From NCBI RefSeq assembly GCF_902832885.1, contig NZ_CADFDK010000021.1, forward strand, positions 1 through 64,000: a stretch of 64,000 nucleotides of DNA. The letters run 5' to 3'. The position numbers and the translations under genes are program-made. The notes beneath the pieces are model-generated. The model ran no database searches, was not told the origin of the DNA, and worked only from the letters and a program-made list of their open reading frames with translations. Origin of the DNA: Burkholderia seminalis DSM 23518. GTDB lineage: Bacteria; Pseudomonadota; Gammaproteobacteria; Burkholderiales; Burkholderiaceae. Shown here one piece after another: positions 33,635 through 42,434 of this stretch (position 1 is the stretch's first letter; every line of letters starts with the position of its first letter).

Positions 33635-34443
33635 CAGAAGAGCTCCCCAGGCTGCGAGGCAGTGAGAACGAAGACACGATCGATGATGTCCTGGAGGGAC
33701 ATCGTTCCCGAGCCGATCATTGCGTGATCGCCCGTCTCCTTCGATGCGATGAAGAGGGCGGGCACCTGCTGGACGCCCCAGACCGACGCCTGCCCATGGT
33801 CAGGCGTCGGGTTCGGAAACTCACCAATGCCCCGACCGTCCAGCGAAACGGGCAACACGTCGATGCCATAGCGCTGCGCGAGCAGCACAATCGTCGGGGC
33901 CATCGCGTGGCAATACGGGCAGTCCGAGCGGAAGAAGAAAATCAGGCCATGCTTCTGAGCAAGCGCACGCAGCTGCCCGTCCTGGTCCGAATCCCGGGTC
34001 CGGTCGTAGGTATGGACAGCGACGTTGTTAGTCGGACGCTTGAGCGAGTAATCGAGACTCGGGTTCTGCCACACAACCCGGCGCCATTGGTCGGCAAAGA
34101 CCGCGCTCTTTTGCTGGACGTACTCCCAGAGCTTGATGTACTCCTTGATGTGCTCGGGCGTCGGGTCCATGTTCGCGACGTCGAGTCGGTGCTTCAGTGC
34201 CTCGCGCATCTCATCGGCCGACTTGATCTGGTCGAAGTCGTCGGAATCGGCCGGTTTGGCCGCGCTCGCACCCGCCGGCGCCGCAGGCTTGTCGTCATCG
34301 CAGTACCAGTTGAATTTTTCCTGCCCGTCGCAGCTCCAGGCGGACTTGTAGTCCAACCCGTCAGCGTCCACGATCGGCGACGCCAGTAGCGCTGCGGGAA
34401 GCAGGATCGCTACCGCGAGCCGGAAGCCTCGGGATGCGCTCAT
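33634..34443 (-). CDS. traF: TraF, F-type assembly protein with thioredoxin fold
   Basis: The ATG at 34443 is preceded by GGAGCG and gives a signal peptide (FRLAVAILLPAALLASPI). The 269-residue product has YKSAWSCDGQEKFNWYCDD near its N-terminus and a thioredoxin-like C-terminal domain with the redox motif SDCPYCHAMAP and WGVQQVPALF (cis-Pro). F TraF lacks the CxxC motif, so this version could be redox-active and may help fold cysteine-rich Tra proteins. It overlaps the upstream 321-residue gene by 4 bases. Confidence 0.93.
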   Translation of the reverse strand: MSASRGFRLAVAILLPAALLASPIVDADGLDYKSAWSCDGQEKFNWYCDDDKPAAPAGASAAKPADSDDFDQIKSADEMREALKHRLDVANMDPTPEHIKEYIKLWEYVQQKSAVFADQWRRVVWQNPSLDYSLKRPTNNVAVHTYDRTRDSDQDGQLRALAQKHGLIFFFRSDCPYCHAMAPTIVLLAQRYGIDVLPVSLDGRGIGEFPNPTPDHGQASVWGVQQVPALFIASKETGDHAMIGSGTMSLQDIIDRVFVLTASQPGELF

Positions 34444-35405
34444 GGCTCGCTCCGCTGCGCGTCGACGTGATAGCCGGCGTCCATCAATTGCCCGAGTGCC
34501 TGCTCGAGTTGCACTTCCGCGAAACCCAAAGACTGCGCGGCTTTGACCTGTTCGGCTGCATCGGATTGACGCCGCCTCCCTCCGAGAATCCAAAGGAATT
34601 GACTTCGAACCCTGGGCTTGTGCAACACCGCCGCAGCGCCCATAAACGCACGACGTGCGTTCCGCCAGGCGAAAGCCGCGTCAACTACGGTCGAAATGCA
34701 ATGTCGCTGATATGCAGCAAACTCGCGCAAGTCGTGGTCGTGCTGCACGTGACGCTGTTCGGCAGAAAATCGGCCGTCTTGCTTCTGGCTCGGTTCTGTC
34801 GACGCCGGCGAGGGTGCCGTCGGGATATTGACGACACCGCTCGCGGGCCGAGACGGCTTGTCCCACTTAGGGGTCGACCATGGCGCACCGGAGAAGTGAT
34901 GCCTTTGGAAAGCTGCGAGAAGCACGGCATGGTCGCCGCCGAGGGAACCTGCAATTTCCTTCAGCCGTTCGAGGTTGTCGCTTCCGTACCGATATACCCG
35001 GGAATCGTCCGAGTAACCGAAAAACCAGTCGTGCCGATCGAGCATGTCGTAAAACTGTTCGATCGTAGGCTGTTGGATTGGCACCCCCGAGCTCGGGGGC
35101 GCCCGATCAGACAAGTCGACCGTATTCGCGACCGCGTCGTCATCGAGCTCGATCGTCGTACCGGCCGCCGGCGCCGGTCCGTCGACAACTACGAAGCTGC
35201 CTTGCCCCGTGGCCTGATCGTAGTTCGTCACGCAAACATTTGCGATGGCGTCCTCGAGCAACACGGAAATGGCTTCTCGCGACGGTGCGGCGCCGCGCGT
35301 TACCCGGAAGGTCGCCCGGTCACTGCCGGCGCCAGCAAAAAGATGGCTCGGCAAGTCGGGCGCCGGCGCGGCGCTCATGCTGGTGATCGTGATCTGTAGT
35401 CTCAC
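34440..35405 (-). CDS. Hypothetical 321-residue protein in the tra operon
   Basis: The frame starts at 35405, overlapping the stop of the previous gene, and ends overlapping the traF ATG. No signal peptide or membrane segment is visible. The N-terminal part contains a beta-rich segment (GQGSFVVVDGPAPAAGTTIELD) and a mixed segment (FYDMLDRHDWFFGYSDDSRVYRYG, in two halves). A tail with AFAWRNARRAFMGA follows. I do not recognise it, and F has no gene of this kind here. A cytoplasmic role is likely. Confidence 0.7.
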   Translation of the reverse strand: MRLQITITSMSAAPAPDLPSHLFAGAGSDRATFRVTRGAAPSREAISVLLEDAIANVCVTNYDQATGQGSFVVVDGPAPAAGTTIELDDDAVANTVDLSDRAPPSSGVPIQQPTIEQFYDMLDRHDWFFGYSDDSRVYRYGSDNLERLKEIAGSLGGDHAVLLAAFQRHHFSGAPWSTPKWDKPSRPASGVVNIPTAPSPASTEPSQKQDGRFSAEQRHVQHDHDLREFAAYQRHCISTVVDAAFAWRNARRAFMGAAAVLHKPRVRSQFLWILGGRRRQSDAAEQVKAAQSLGFAEVQLEQALGQLMDAGYHVDAQRSEP

Positions 35406-35902
35406 TTCGCCTCTCCTTCGCGGCTTGCGTTGCTGCGTTCGGCACGCTGCCGTCCGATCGGGTCGAGTTGTCTGCGCAGTGCGAGAGGCGAGGGCGCAGA
35501 CCAGACGAGGTCCACAGCAAGCGTAATGGCGGCAGCAACGAGCCAGGCGACGAACAAGCCGTGACCAACCTGAGGGGCCAGCGTCGCGATGGGCACGTCA
35601 TCAGTGCGCCAGTGCATACAAATGGCGGCCGACGGCGCAAGGCGAGCGGCCGTATCGGTGCATGTCCGCAGGCGGATCGTGTCCGGATTCGTACCGCTTC
35701 CGGCCGCCTGTTCGAGCACGGTCGTTGCCATAGCCGTGAACGACCCGTGATTCAGTATTGCGAGCCCGACGACGGGGGCGGCCGCCGGCACAATGACGAA
35801 AGCGAAGAGGAATCGCCGCACGTAGCAAGGCAGGCTGGCGAGCAGCACATAGCGCCAGTTCGAGCGGACACGCGAAGGGGGAAACAGGCTTTCGATGGAC
35901 AT
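35402..35902 (-). CDS. Hypothetical membrane protein in the tra operon (166 residues)
   Basis: The ATG at 35902 has GGAG 8 bases upstream. Two hydrophobic segments (FLFAFVIVPAAAPVVGLAIL and FVAWLVAAAITLAVDLVW) flank a periplasmic loop of about 65 residues with two cysteines (LRTCTDTA, AAICMHW). A basic cytoplasmic tail follows. No family recognised. The two-cysteine periplasmic loop fits the redox theme of the neighbourhood. Confidence 0.65.
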   Translation of the reverse strand: MSIESLFPPSRVRSNWRYVLLASLPCYVRRFLFAFVIVPAAAPVVGLAILNHGSFTAMATTVLEQAAGSGTNPDTIRLRTCTDTAARLAPSAAICMHWRTDDVPIATLAPQVGHGLFVAWLVAAAITLAVDLVWSAPSPLALRRQLDPIGRQRAERSNASREGEAK

Positions 35903-35960
35903 GATCAACGCTCCTGCGTATTGAGGGTTTTGAAATCTGCAACCAGTGGGCGGTGCTGCG

Positions 35961-36353
35961 TCACGGTGCATCTCCCGCGGGTTGCGGCGGCGCCGCCGGC
36001 GTCAAGCCGATCGGCGGGATTCGATCGCGGCAGTAGTTCATCTTCACGTCCAGGCGCCCGCTGGTTTCGCCCGCCTCGGTCTGGACGCCGCGGACGTCGA
36101 ACAGCACATCCAGACGCTTGCAGCCAGGCCGCGGCAGGTCGCCGATCGGGCGAGCCGTGACGTAGACCGGGCCGTTGGCGTGCAACTTGGTGATGAGGGA
36201 ACCCGCAACGGGTCCACGCAGCGCGCCAAACGCTGACCCGTGATCAATCGCGTCGATGAGAACTGCACTGAAGTCGTCGTAGCTGCCGGCGAAAGCCGCG
36301 GCCGGCAGCGCAAAAATCGCAGTAGCAAACGCTGCGCAGACAAGGCGCTTCAT
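35961..36353 (-). CDS. Hypothetical periplasmic protein in the tra operon (130 residues)
   Basis: The ATG at 36353 overlaps the stop of the C-terminal traN gene (ATGA), with AAGGGG upstream. It has a clear signal peptide (MKRLVCAAFATAIFALPAAAFA). The mature domain of about 105 residues has a pair of cysteines (RPGCKRLD, MNYCRDRIPP) and a proline-rich end. No known family; the position suggests a small partner of TraN or the outer-membrane complex. Confidence 0.7.
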   Translation of the reverse strand: MKRLVCAAFATAIFALPAAAFAGSYDDFSAVLIDAIDHGSAFGALRGPVAGSLITKLHANGPVYVTARPIGDLPRPGCKRLDVLFDVRGVQTEAGETSGRLDVKMNYCRDRIPPIGLTPAAPPQPAGDAP

Positions 36354-37630
36354 TGGGATACCCCTTTTCCGCTTCCGATCGATTGCCGCACGCGCTGCAG
36401 AATCGCGTCCTCGTCGACGGCCTTGGACTGGATCGAATTGACGAACTCGGTAAAGTCGATATTCGAAAAGTCGATACGCTGGAGTTGGTCGGCCGTGAAG
36501 CCACCGCAGCCGGCAAACGGGATGCCGAGTTGCGCCTTGCCTTGCTGGTTGACAAGCTTCGCGATCAGCGAGTTGAAACAGCAGTAGCTCTTCTTTTCCT
36601 CGACGCACACGCCGAGCACGCGCTTGGAGCAGCCCTGGTTGTACTGGACACAGAGGTTCTGGCCACGCTTCAGACTGAGCACCTGCTCGTCGGGGGAACA
36701 GGCGAGCCACATCTGGATCAGCTGCGCAGCGATCTCGGCCGCGAATACGTACGGATTGAAGTCGGCCAGTTGAACGCCGTTGGTCAGCGAGAACGAGAAC
36801 TGGAAGCCGTAGGCACCAAAGGTGCCGGAGGTAGACAGCGCCCTATCGGCCCATGCACCCATCTGCAGGAGACCGGAGTTCACGATGGAGCTATCGACCG
36901 TTTCGTACAGTTGATCAAAGACATATTTCGAGCCTAACGCGATGCCTTGCTTGGCCGCCGTTCCGGCAACTGACAGTCCAGCGCTAACTGCGGCGCTTCC
37001 AATCGCGTTGTTCGAGTAAGCTGCACCGCCGCCGTTGCTGGTGCAGCAGCTCTTGATTTCGAGGCCGCCCAGCACCTTGATCGAGCAGCTGCTGTCGTAG
37101 CCTTTGAAAATGTTCACGTTCCCGCCACCGACACCGTAGGCGCCAGCTTCGCGCCCGGTTTCCAGCCCTGCTACGACCTTGCCGAGCGCGCCGTCCGCAC
37201 CACTACTCGACGAGAAGCATCCGGCACCCGGTGCGCACATCGTGTTCGTGCATTGGGTGACGGTCGTTGTGTGCGCCGGGGTATCGAGACACTGGTACGT
37301 GTACTGCATCGTGTCGCAGCTTCCCGGCACCGCGTCGTTGTACGACACACACTGCTGGTTCACTAGGCCGCAGCCTTGCTGCTGCAATGGCGTGCAGTCG
37401 TTAACGGTGGAAGCGGCTTGGCATTCGTAGGTATCCTGGTAATTCCAGCAATCCTGGTATAGCGGAATCCCGTTGATGACACGAGTGCCGGCCGGCTCGA
37501 TGCAGGTTGAACCTGTACGCTGGCAGGTTGGCGCGGCATACGCTACCGGCGCGGCGAGCAGGGTGGCCGTCATTACACTGCCGACGAAGCTGAACGCACG
37601 CGTGGCGAACGTGAGAGCGCGGATCTTCAT
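36350..37630 (-). CDS. traN: TraN, C-terminal half encoded as a separate secreted protein
   Basis: A 426-residue protein with its own signal peptide (FVGSVMTATLLAAPVAYA). It aligns with the second half of F TraN: CQRTGSTCIEPAGTR, LYQDCWNYQDTYEC, NQQCVSYNDAVPGSC, then at the C-terminus SKRVLGVCVEEKKSYCCF, LVNQQGKAQLGIPF and DQLQRIDFSNIDFTEF. It is cysteine-rich, as expected of TraN, the outer-membrane adhesin that contacts recipient-cell receptors and stabilises mating pairs. Its ATG overlaps the stop of the gene matching the N-terminal half, so the two are translated in tandem. Confidence 0.85.
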   Translation of the reverse strand: MKIRALTFATRAFSFVGSVMTATLLAAPVAYAAPTCQRTGSTCIEPAGTRVINGIPLYQDCWNYQDTYECQAASTVNDCTPLQQQGCGLVNQQCVSYNDAVPGSCDTMQYTYQCLDTPAHTTTVTQCTNTMCAPGAGCFSSSSGADGALGKVVAGLETGREAGAYGVGGGNVNIFKGYDSSCSIKVLGGLEIKSCCTSNGGGAAYSNNAIGSAAVSAGLSVAGTAAKQGIALGSKYVFDQLYETVDSSIVNSGLLQMGAWADRALSTSGTFGAYGFQFSFSLTNGVQLADFNPYVFAAEIAAQLIQMWLACSPDEQVLSLKRGQNLCVQYNQGCSKRVLGVCVEEKKSYCCFNSLIAKLVNQQGKAQLGIPFAGCGGFTADQLQRIDFSNIDFTEFVNSIQSKAVDEDAILQRVRQSIGSGKGVSQ

Positions 37631-38916
37631 TGTGCCGCCCGCTGTTCGAACGAGCTGCACTGGTCGATCCAGTTCGGCGTGCAAGTCGCGGTGCAGATCT
37701 GGTTCAGCGTCAGCTGAACTCGAGCCTGCCCACCGCCTTCGAAACCGTACCCACCGATCGCCGCTTGAATTTCGACGGTATTGACACCCTCATGCAGATA
37801 CGAGCGGATATCGGTGTTGGGCGCAATGGTCGAGGGGTTCCCCTCGTACTCGCTACCGAATGTGAAGAACGGTCGATACTCCGTGAGGCCGCCGTCTGCG
37901 GTGAACGCAGTTTTATCCGAGCACACGCTCCGGATGCCGTTGTAAACCAAATTGTGAGTGAAGGTCACACCAGGCGAAGCGGCAGCAAGATAGCCAGTAG
38001 TCTGCCGTCCATCAATCCCGCCGGCCGACGCCGGCAGCGTCGCCTCCCCGCATTGGAGAATGCGACCGCCGTCCGGCGCATCGGTGTAGACCGTTACGCC
38101 GTTGATGTCGACGCTCCGCAGCGTATTGTTTGTCGTGATCTGGCTGATGACTGCGGTACCGATCTGACCGAGGTTCTGTACGCTGAAGCTCATCGAGCCG
38201 GACACGGTAAGTCCGTTGTAGCCCGAGTTGTCGTGATAACCCGTGTCCGCGCCGAAGTTCCAGAGAGCGGAGTTCGATGCCAGGCGCGAGGCAAACCCGC
38301 CGTTGAAACTTCCCTCGACGACTCCGCCGGCAGCGCAGCCTTGGTAGGGCTCGGTGCAGACCGGATCGTTGATGCGGTTGCACGTATATGTTTGTGTACC
38401 CACCGCCTGCTCGCAGGTTTCCTTCCGGTAGGTTGCTGGCACGGTCGACGTCACGTTGCGGCAGTCCTGCGAACTTGTCGTAGAGCCGGGGTTATTGATC
38501 GTCCCCTTGCTCCCGGTCACAATCGGATCGCTCGCGGTGATCGGCATGCGATTGGGCGGCTTCTTCGCGAGGTAATTCACGGCATCGCATTCCTGACGCC
38601 AGTAGGCGCTTGGATTAGCTGGCTGCGTCGAGCAATCCGCTTCCTTGCCGGAGCCGGCGGGCCCGAGACTGCCCTGCCCACCGCCATACAGCGGCGTCAG
38701 CTCGCCGTCCTGGTTCGTGTAGTTCGGCACGTTCGAGCCACCGCCACTGATGCTTCCATGAGCCGCATTCATTCCTGACCTACCGAACGACTGGCCTTCA
38801 GTAAACGCAGACCCGGTAGATGGGGCGTCCGCAGCAGCGCACACGGCGACCGCAGCTAGAGCGGTCGCGATGGCCAGTGGTGCGCTTCGGCGCAGGGTTG
38901 CCCGCAATCCGTTCAT
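37627..38916 (-). CDS. TraN, N-terminal half encoded as a separate secreted protein
   Basis: A 429-residue secreted protein. After the signal peptide it has the TraN-like start EGQSFGRSGMNAAHGSI, VPNYTNQDGELTPLYGGG and SLGPAGSG, corresponding to the opening of F TraN. A cysteine-containing beta-rich body follows (CEQAVGTQTYTCNR, DPVCTEPYQGCAAGG), and the protein ends CTATCTPNWIDQCSSFEQ. In F this region is fused to the part encoded by the next gene. The start is at 38916; it overlaps the trbC stop. It is likely the tip/receptor-binding part of a two-chain TraN. Confidence 0.75.
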   Translation of the reverse strand: MNGLRATLRRSAPLAIATALAAVAVCAAADAPSTGSAFTEGQSFGRSGMNAAHGSISGGGSNVPNYTNQDGELTPLYGGGQGSLGPAGSGKEADCSTQPANPSAYWRQECDAVNYLAKKPPNRMPITASDPIVTGSKGTINNPGSTTSSQDCRNVTSTVPATYRKETCEQAVGTQTYTCNRINDPVCTEPYQGCAAGGVVEGSFNGGFASRLASNSALWNFGADTGYHDNSGYNGLTVSGSMSFSVQNLGQIGTAVISQITTNNTLRSVDINGVTVYTDAPDGGRILQCGEATLPASAGGIDGRQTTGYLAAASPGVTFTHNLVYNGIRSVCSDKTAFTADGGLTEYRPFFTFGSEYEGNPSTIAPNTDIRSYLHEGVNTVEIQAAIGGYGFEGGGQARVQLTLNQICTATCTPNWIDQCSSFEQRAAQ

Positions 38917-39701
38917 TCGACATCCCCCAGTGCACGGAGATATCGCTCGGCGATCCCCGCGTAGGTAGGGCTGTGATCGACGATCTGGCGGAGGGCGTAC
39001 GCGGGCGTCACGTCGCCCGACAAGGAGACGTACGACGCCGGCAGCGCACATCCGCTGCTGTCGACCTGACTGTTGGCATCTCCACCGCGTGTGACGACAT
39101 AGGCGGGCACGCGGGCGATGCGATACTGCGTGAACGCCTTCGGGTTGACGACGATGCCGCCGGACGCAATCCCCAGCCGCTGCATTTCAGCGGCCGTCGC
39201 CTTCAGCGAGTCGTTCTTGAAGCCCCGGAACACCACAGTGCCGCCGGCCTGATTCATTGTCTTCACCAGGCGTACGAGCGAGGCAGCGGGCATGGAGAAG
39301 CTCGCGAACGCGACGAAGGAATCCGTTACACGGCGCTGCGTACGGCTTTCATACCTTTTCGCAACGGCGAGAGGATCTGCACCGGCGGCGGCCGCCGCCG
39401 GCGTAGGCAGGTTCGGGAACGCGTTGCCATCGTGAGCAGCCTTTGCTGCCGCCTGATCCATTTGCCGATCGCGATTGCCCTGGATACGGCGCATCTCGGC
39501 GTCAATCGCATCCGACGAAGGCATCGCGCCGCGATAGCGCGCGGTGCCGCTGGCTGCCGCATCGAAGGTCGCTCGGCGCGTCGTATCGATCTGTTGCTGC
39601 TCGCGTGCAAGCGCGTCGTTCGAGACGGTCTGGGCCGACACCGACATGGTAGCTAGCCCGATCGTGCCGGCGGCCGCCAAGGAGGGAAGGAGACGTGTCA
39701 T
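38913..39701 (-). CDS. trbC: TrbC, F-type pilin assembly protein
   Basis: The ATG at 39701 overlaps the traU stop. The 262-residue protein has a signal peptide (SLAAAGTIGLATMSVSAQ), a helical region rich in Ala/Arg, and the TrbC domain: VAFASFSMPAASLVRLVK, GGTVVFRGFKNDSLKATA, FTQYRIARVPAYVV and DVTPAYALRQI, a thioredoxin-like fold. F TrbC is 212 residues and acts in the periplasm in pilus assembly together with TraW. Confidence 0.92.
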   Translation of the reverse strand: MTRLLPSLAAAGTIGLATMSVSAQTVSNDALAREQQQIDTTRRATFDAAASGTARYRGAMPSSDAIDAEMRRIQGNRDRQMDQAAAKAAHDGNAFPNLPTPAAAAAGADPLAVAKRYESRTQRRVTDSFVAFASFSMPAASLVRLVKTMNQAGGTVVFRGFKNDSLKATAAEMQRLGIASGGIVVNPKAFTQYRIARVPAYVVTRGGDANSQVDSSGCALPASYVSLSGDVTPAYALRQIVDHSPTYAGIAERYLRALGDVE

Positions 39702-40744
39702 TGCGGGAGATCTCCCAGGTTTGCGCCCATGCAGCAGTTGCGCTTGCGAAAGATCTCGTAGGCGAAGTCCTCGCCGGTGTATGGGATCATTTTGCCGGCG
39801 CCCCAGAGGGCAGACGTGCGCCCATACGGCTGGCAGCACTGACCGTTGATTTGGTCGGTTTGCGCGACCGGATACAGCATCGTGTACTTGTATTGGGTCT
39901 TGTCCATCACGGGCTGCAGGTAATAGCCGCACATCGCGCCGTCACCCGTCGTTCCCCACATCAAGCCCTCGCGATGCAGCTTGGCGGTCATGCGCTCGAC
40001 CAGCAGCGACGACGCCTGAATGGCCGAGACATGCGCCTGAACGTGGCCGTTGAACGGATAGATCGAGCCGTTGCAGCCCGCGCACCAAAACAGCAGGTTG
40101 CTGCCGAATCCAAGGCTGGACAGCACGCAGTCGCCGGCGCAAGCCGCCTGCGCGATCGGGCTACCGAACAGATACGTTTCCGGCTCGAGGAGCATGGTGA
40201 GATCGTCGTCGCTCCAGGTCGGATCGACTTCGGTCATGTACGCCATGTCGAAACTGCCTGTCTCCATGCATGGATCGTCGAGCAGGATCTCGGTGTAGTA
40301 CATGACCGGATCGGTGTACCAGTGGACCTGATAGAAGCTCTGTTTGGTATCGTCCTTCTGCTCGCGCACCTCCCCCTCCGGCGCGTGGATGCCCGGGTTC
40401 AGCGAGATCCCGCCGAGCGAGACGAAGCAATACGGCGAGCGGGTGACGTCCACGCGCCGGATCGGCTCCCAGAAGCTGAACTTGACGCCGAACGTGCCGT
40501 TGCAGAAACAGAGGAAGCCGCCCGGGTTCGGCGTGTCGTCCTGCCCCATATTGAGGAACGTGGCGCTACCGATGGCCATCGGGAATGCGCATTCCCAGCA
40601 GATATCGGTGATCGGATTGGCGAATCGGCCAACGCACTGACCAGCGCCCGCCGGCGCGGATACGGTGAGGGCACCGAGCATCAGTGTGACGATGGCCAGG
40701 TAGCGGCGAAAGGCTCCCGCGACTCGTGTCGAGCGCGCGGTCAT
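39698..40744 (-). CDS. traU: TraU, F-type assembly and DNA-transfer protein
   Basis: A 348-residue secreted protein with a signal peptide and the cysteine-rich TraU pattern: RFANPITDICWECAFPM, GFLCFCNGTFGVKFSFWEP, YCFVSLGG, MAYMTEVDPTWSDDDLTM, FWCAGCNG and NCCMGANLGD. F TraU (330 residues) is needed for DNA transfer more than for pilus growth. Start at 40744 overlaps the preceding stop (ATGA). Ten or more cysteines imply heavy disulfide bonding. Confidence 0.95.
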   Translation of the reverse strand: MTARSTRVAGAFRRYLAIVTLMLGALTVSAPAGAGQCVGRFANPITDICWECAFPMAIGSATFLNMGQDDTPNPGGFLCFCNGTFGVKFSFWEPIRRVDVTRSPYCFVSLGGISLNPGIHAPEGEVREQKDDTKQSFYQVHWYTDPVMYYTEILLDDPCMETGSFDMAYMTEVDPTWSDDDLTMLLEPETYLFGSPIAQAACAGDCVLSSLGFGSNLLFWCAGCNGSIYPFNGHVQAHVSAIQASSLLVERMTAKLHREGLMWGTTGDGAMCGYYLQPVMDKTQYKYTMLYPVAQTDQINGQCCQPYGRTSALWGAGKMIPYTGEDFAYEIFRKRNCCMGANLGDLPQ

Positions 40745-41676
40745 GGCTTCACCCAGAGGAGAATCTCCACCAATCCGTACGCGACAGCGGCGATCGTGCC
40801 CAGGGCGAGCACAAGCCAGATCAAAATGCCGACGGCTTCCGACACAGCACCGACAACGACTTCGACCGTTGCGGCAATCCATGAAGTTCGGAGGGGCTCA
40901 TCGGAGTCGCCAACGGGTGTGGGTTCTTGCAACTGGCCTATGTTGTCCGGGGCGACGCCAATACCGAGCGACTCCTTTACTCCGTCCTGAATGCGCCGAA
41001 TTAGATCCTTTGCCTCTGATTCGCTCAAGTGCGTTGCAACGACACCTGTCGAGCTGCTTGTCTCGTCGCCGGCACCGGCGACCACACGGTAGGTTGCGGG
41101 GAGCGTATCCCCGACCGACCGGCGCTCGGGTTGAATGGACAGGCGCTTTGCTTCATTGCCCCATGAGCCCGCCTTCCAGTTGAAGGTCGCGAACTGCTGC
41201 TCGCCTGAAACGATGACCTGGTCGCTGACGACATCGACCGTCAACGTGACCGGCTCAAGCGCCCGAAAATCGGTACCGCTCGACGGCGCCGGCTCATCAG
41301 TAGCTGCCAAACTATTGATCGTGTGAATGTCGCCGGCGATCGTGGCAAATCGTCTTTGCGCGTCAGCCAGGAGGGTCGGGGTCGACGGTCCGGGATGCAT
41401 ATAGACGCGCTGATACTCGAGCGCATCGATGACTTGTTTCGCGAGCAGATTCCCGATCGCCCCACTCTCGACTGCAGCTACGGCGCGACCGAGCACATGC
41501 ATGGCGCCGTCTGGTATGGGCGCCCGATTCCACTGCTTCGCGAACCGGTAGTCGAGAAGCAGCGCTTCCGTTTTGAATGCGGCAAGAATGGCCTTGCCGT
41601 TGGCGAGCCGAAGGTCCGCGATGATCGGTGCAGCAATCGCGTCGTCGGTAATATCCACGGTCATGAAGTCGGGCAT
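40741..41676 (-). CDS. Hypothetical tail-anchored membrane protein in the tra operon
   Basis: A GGAG precedes the ATG at 41676. The 311-residue product is soluble for about 260 residues, including YRFAKQWNRAPIPDG and a beta-rich stretch (VTLTVDVVSDQVIVSGEQ). One or two C-terminal hydrophobic segments follow (GILIWLVLALGTIAAVAYG). It sits between traW and traU, where F has no equivalent. It may be a cytoplasmic domain tethered to the inner membrane. No family recognised. Confidence 0.7.
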   Translation of the reverse strand: MPDFMTVDITDDAIAAPIIADLRLANGKAILAAFKTEALLLDYRFAKQWNRAPIPDGAMHVLGRAVAAVESGAIGNLLAKQVIDALEYQRVYMHPGPSTPTLLADAQRRFATIAGDIHTINSLAATDEPAPSSGTDFRALEPVTLTVDVVSDQVIVSGEQQFATFNWKAGSWGNEAKRLSIQPERRSVGDTLPATYRVVAGAGDETSSSTGVVATHLSESEAKDLIRRIQDGVKESLGIGVAPDNIGQLQEPTPVGDSDEPLRTSWIAATVEVVVGAVSEAVGILIWLVLALGTIAAVAYGLVEILLWVKP

Positions 41677-41699
41677 TACAGAATCTCCGAAGGGTTGAG

Positions 41700-42434
41700 C
41701 TATCGCAGTTGAGCCGCAGGCTCTTCCTCAAGAAGTAGCTGGTTACCGCGCTGGCTAATCACGGCCGGCACGCGGGTGATCCCGAAACGCTGGCTAAGTC
41801 GCCCCTGCTGATCGAAATACACTTGCCGTTTCCACGACTTCGTCAGCTCAAGCCACGAGCCAGCGGTCAGGATCGGTTTGATTGAATCCCCGGAGCGGGC
41901 CGCGAGGGCCTGGACCGCCTTTACCTGCGACGCATCACGGCCGTCGAAGAACACCAGGCGCTCGTGCAGCGTCACAATGTCGAGCGGATTGATACGCGTG
42001 CCGGCTGCGACGATCACGGCACCCTCATCATTGGTGACGGGTTTTGCGTAGGTCACCGTCGGATCAATCAATCGACTCGAGTACTCGCTAACGGTCGAAA
42101 TTCCCGGCACTGGTGGCAGGGACGTGATGTCATGCAGCGCGCGCTGACGTGCGCGGCGCTCGATGGCCGCCAGCCCGCCATTGGCTTGCAGTTCAACCAG
42201 ACGATGCTTCAGCATCGCAATCGCGTCGTGCTCTGCAATCGGATACGTCGGGCCAACGACACCCAAGTCCTCCGCGACTGCGAAAAGTGGACATACCGCC
42301 ATCAGCAATGCCGAGATCCATGCGACTGCTGCGCGTCGCACACGCGGCCGTAGTTGCGGGCCGCCACCAAGGGAGCCGGCTCGCGAAGCGCCGGCCGAGG
42401 TGCTGAGGACACGGCATTGGTCAAAAGATTTCAT
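41700..42434 (-). CDS. traW: TraW, F-type pilus assembly protein
   Basis: The start at 42434 lies inside the end of the peptidase gene. The 244-residue product has a signal anchor (AVAWISALLMAVCPLFAVA) and the TraW pattern: DLGVVGPTYPIAEHDAIAML, RLIDPTVTYAKPVTNDEG, INPLDIVTLHERLVFFDGRD and SQRFGITRVPAVIS. F TraW is 210 residues and cooperates with TrbC in the periplasm. Confidence 0.93.
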   Translation of the reverse strand: MKSFDQCRVLSTSAGASRAGSLGGGPQLRPRVRRAAVAWISALLMAVCPLFAVAEDLGVVGPTYPIAEHDAIAMLKHRLVELQANGGLAAIERRARQRALHDITSLPPVPGISTVSEYSSRLIDPTVTYAKPVTNDEGAVIVAAGTRINPLDIVTLHERLVFFDGRDASQVKAVQALAARSGDSIKPILTAGSWLELTKSWKRQVYFDQQGRLSQRFGITRVPAVISQRGNQLLLEEEPAAQLR

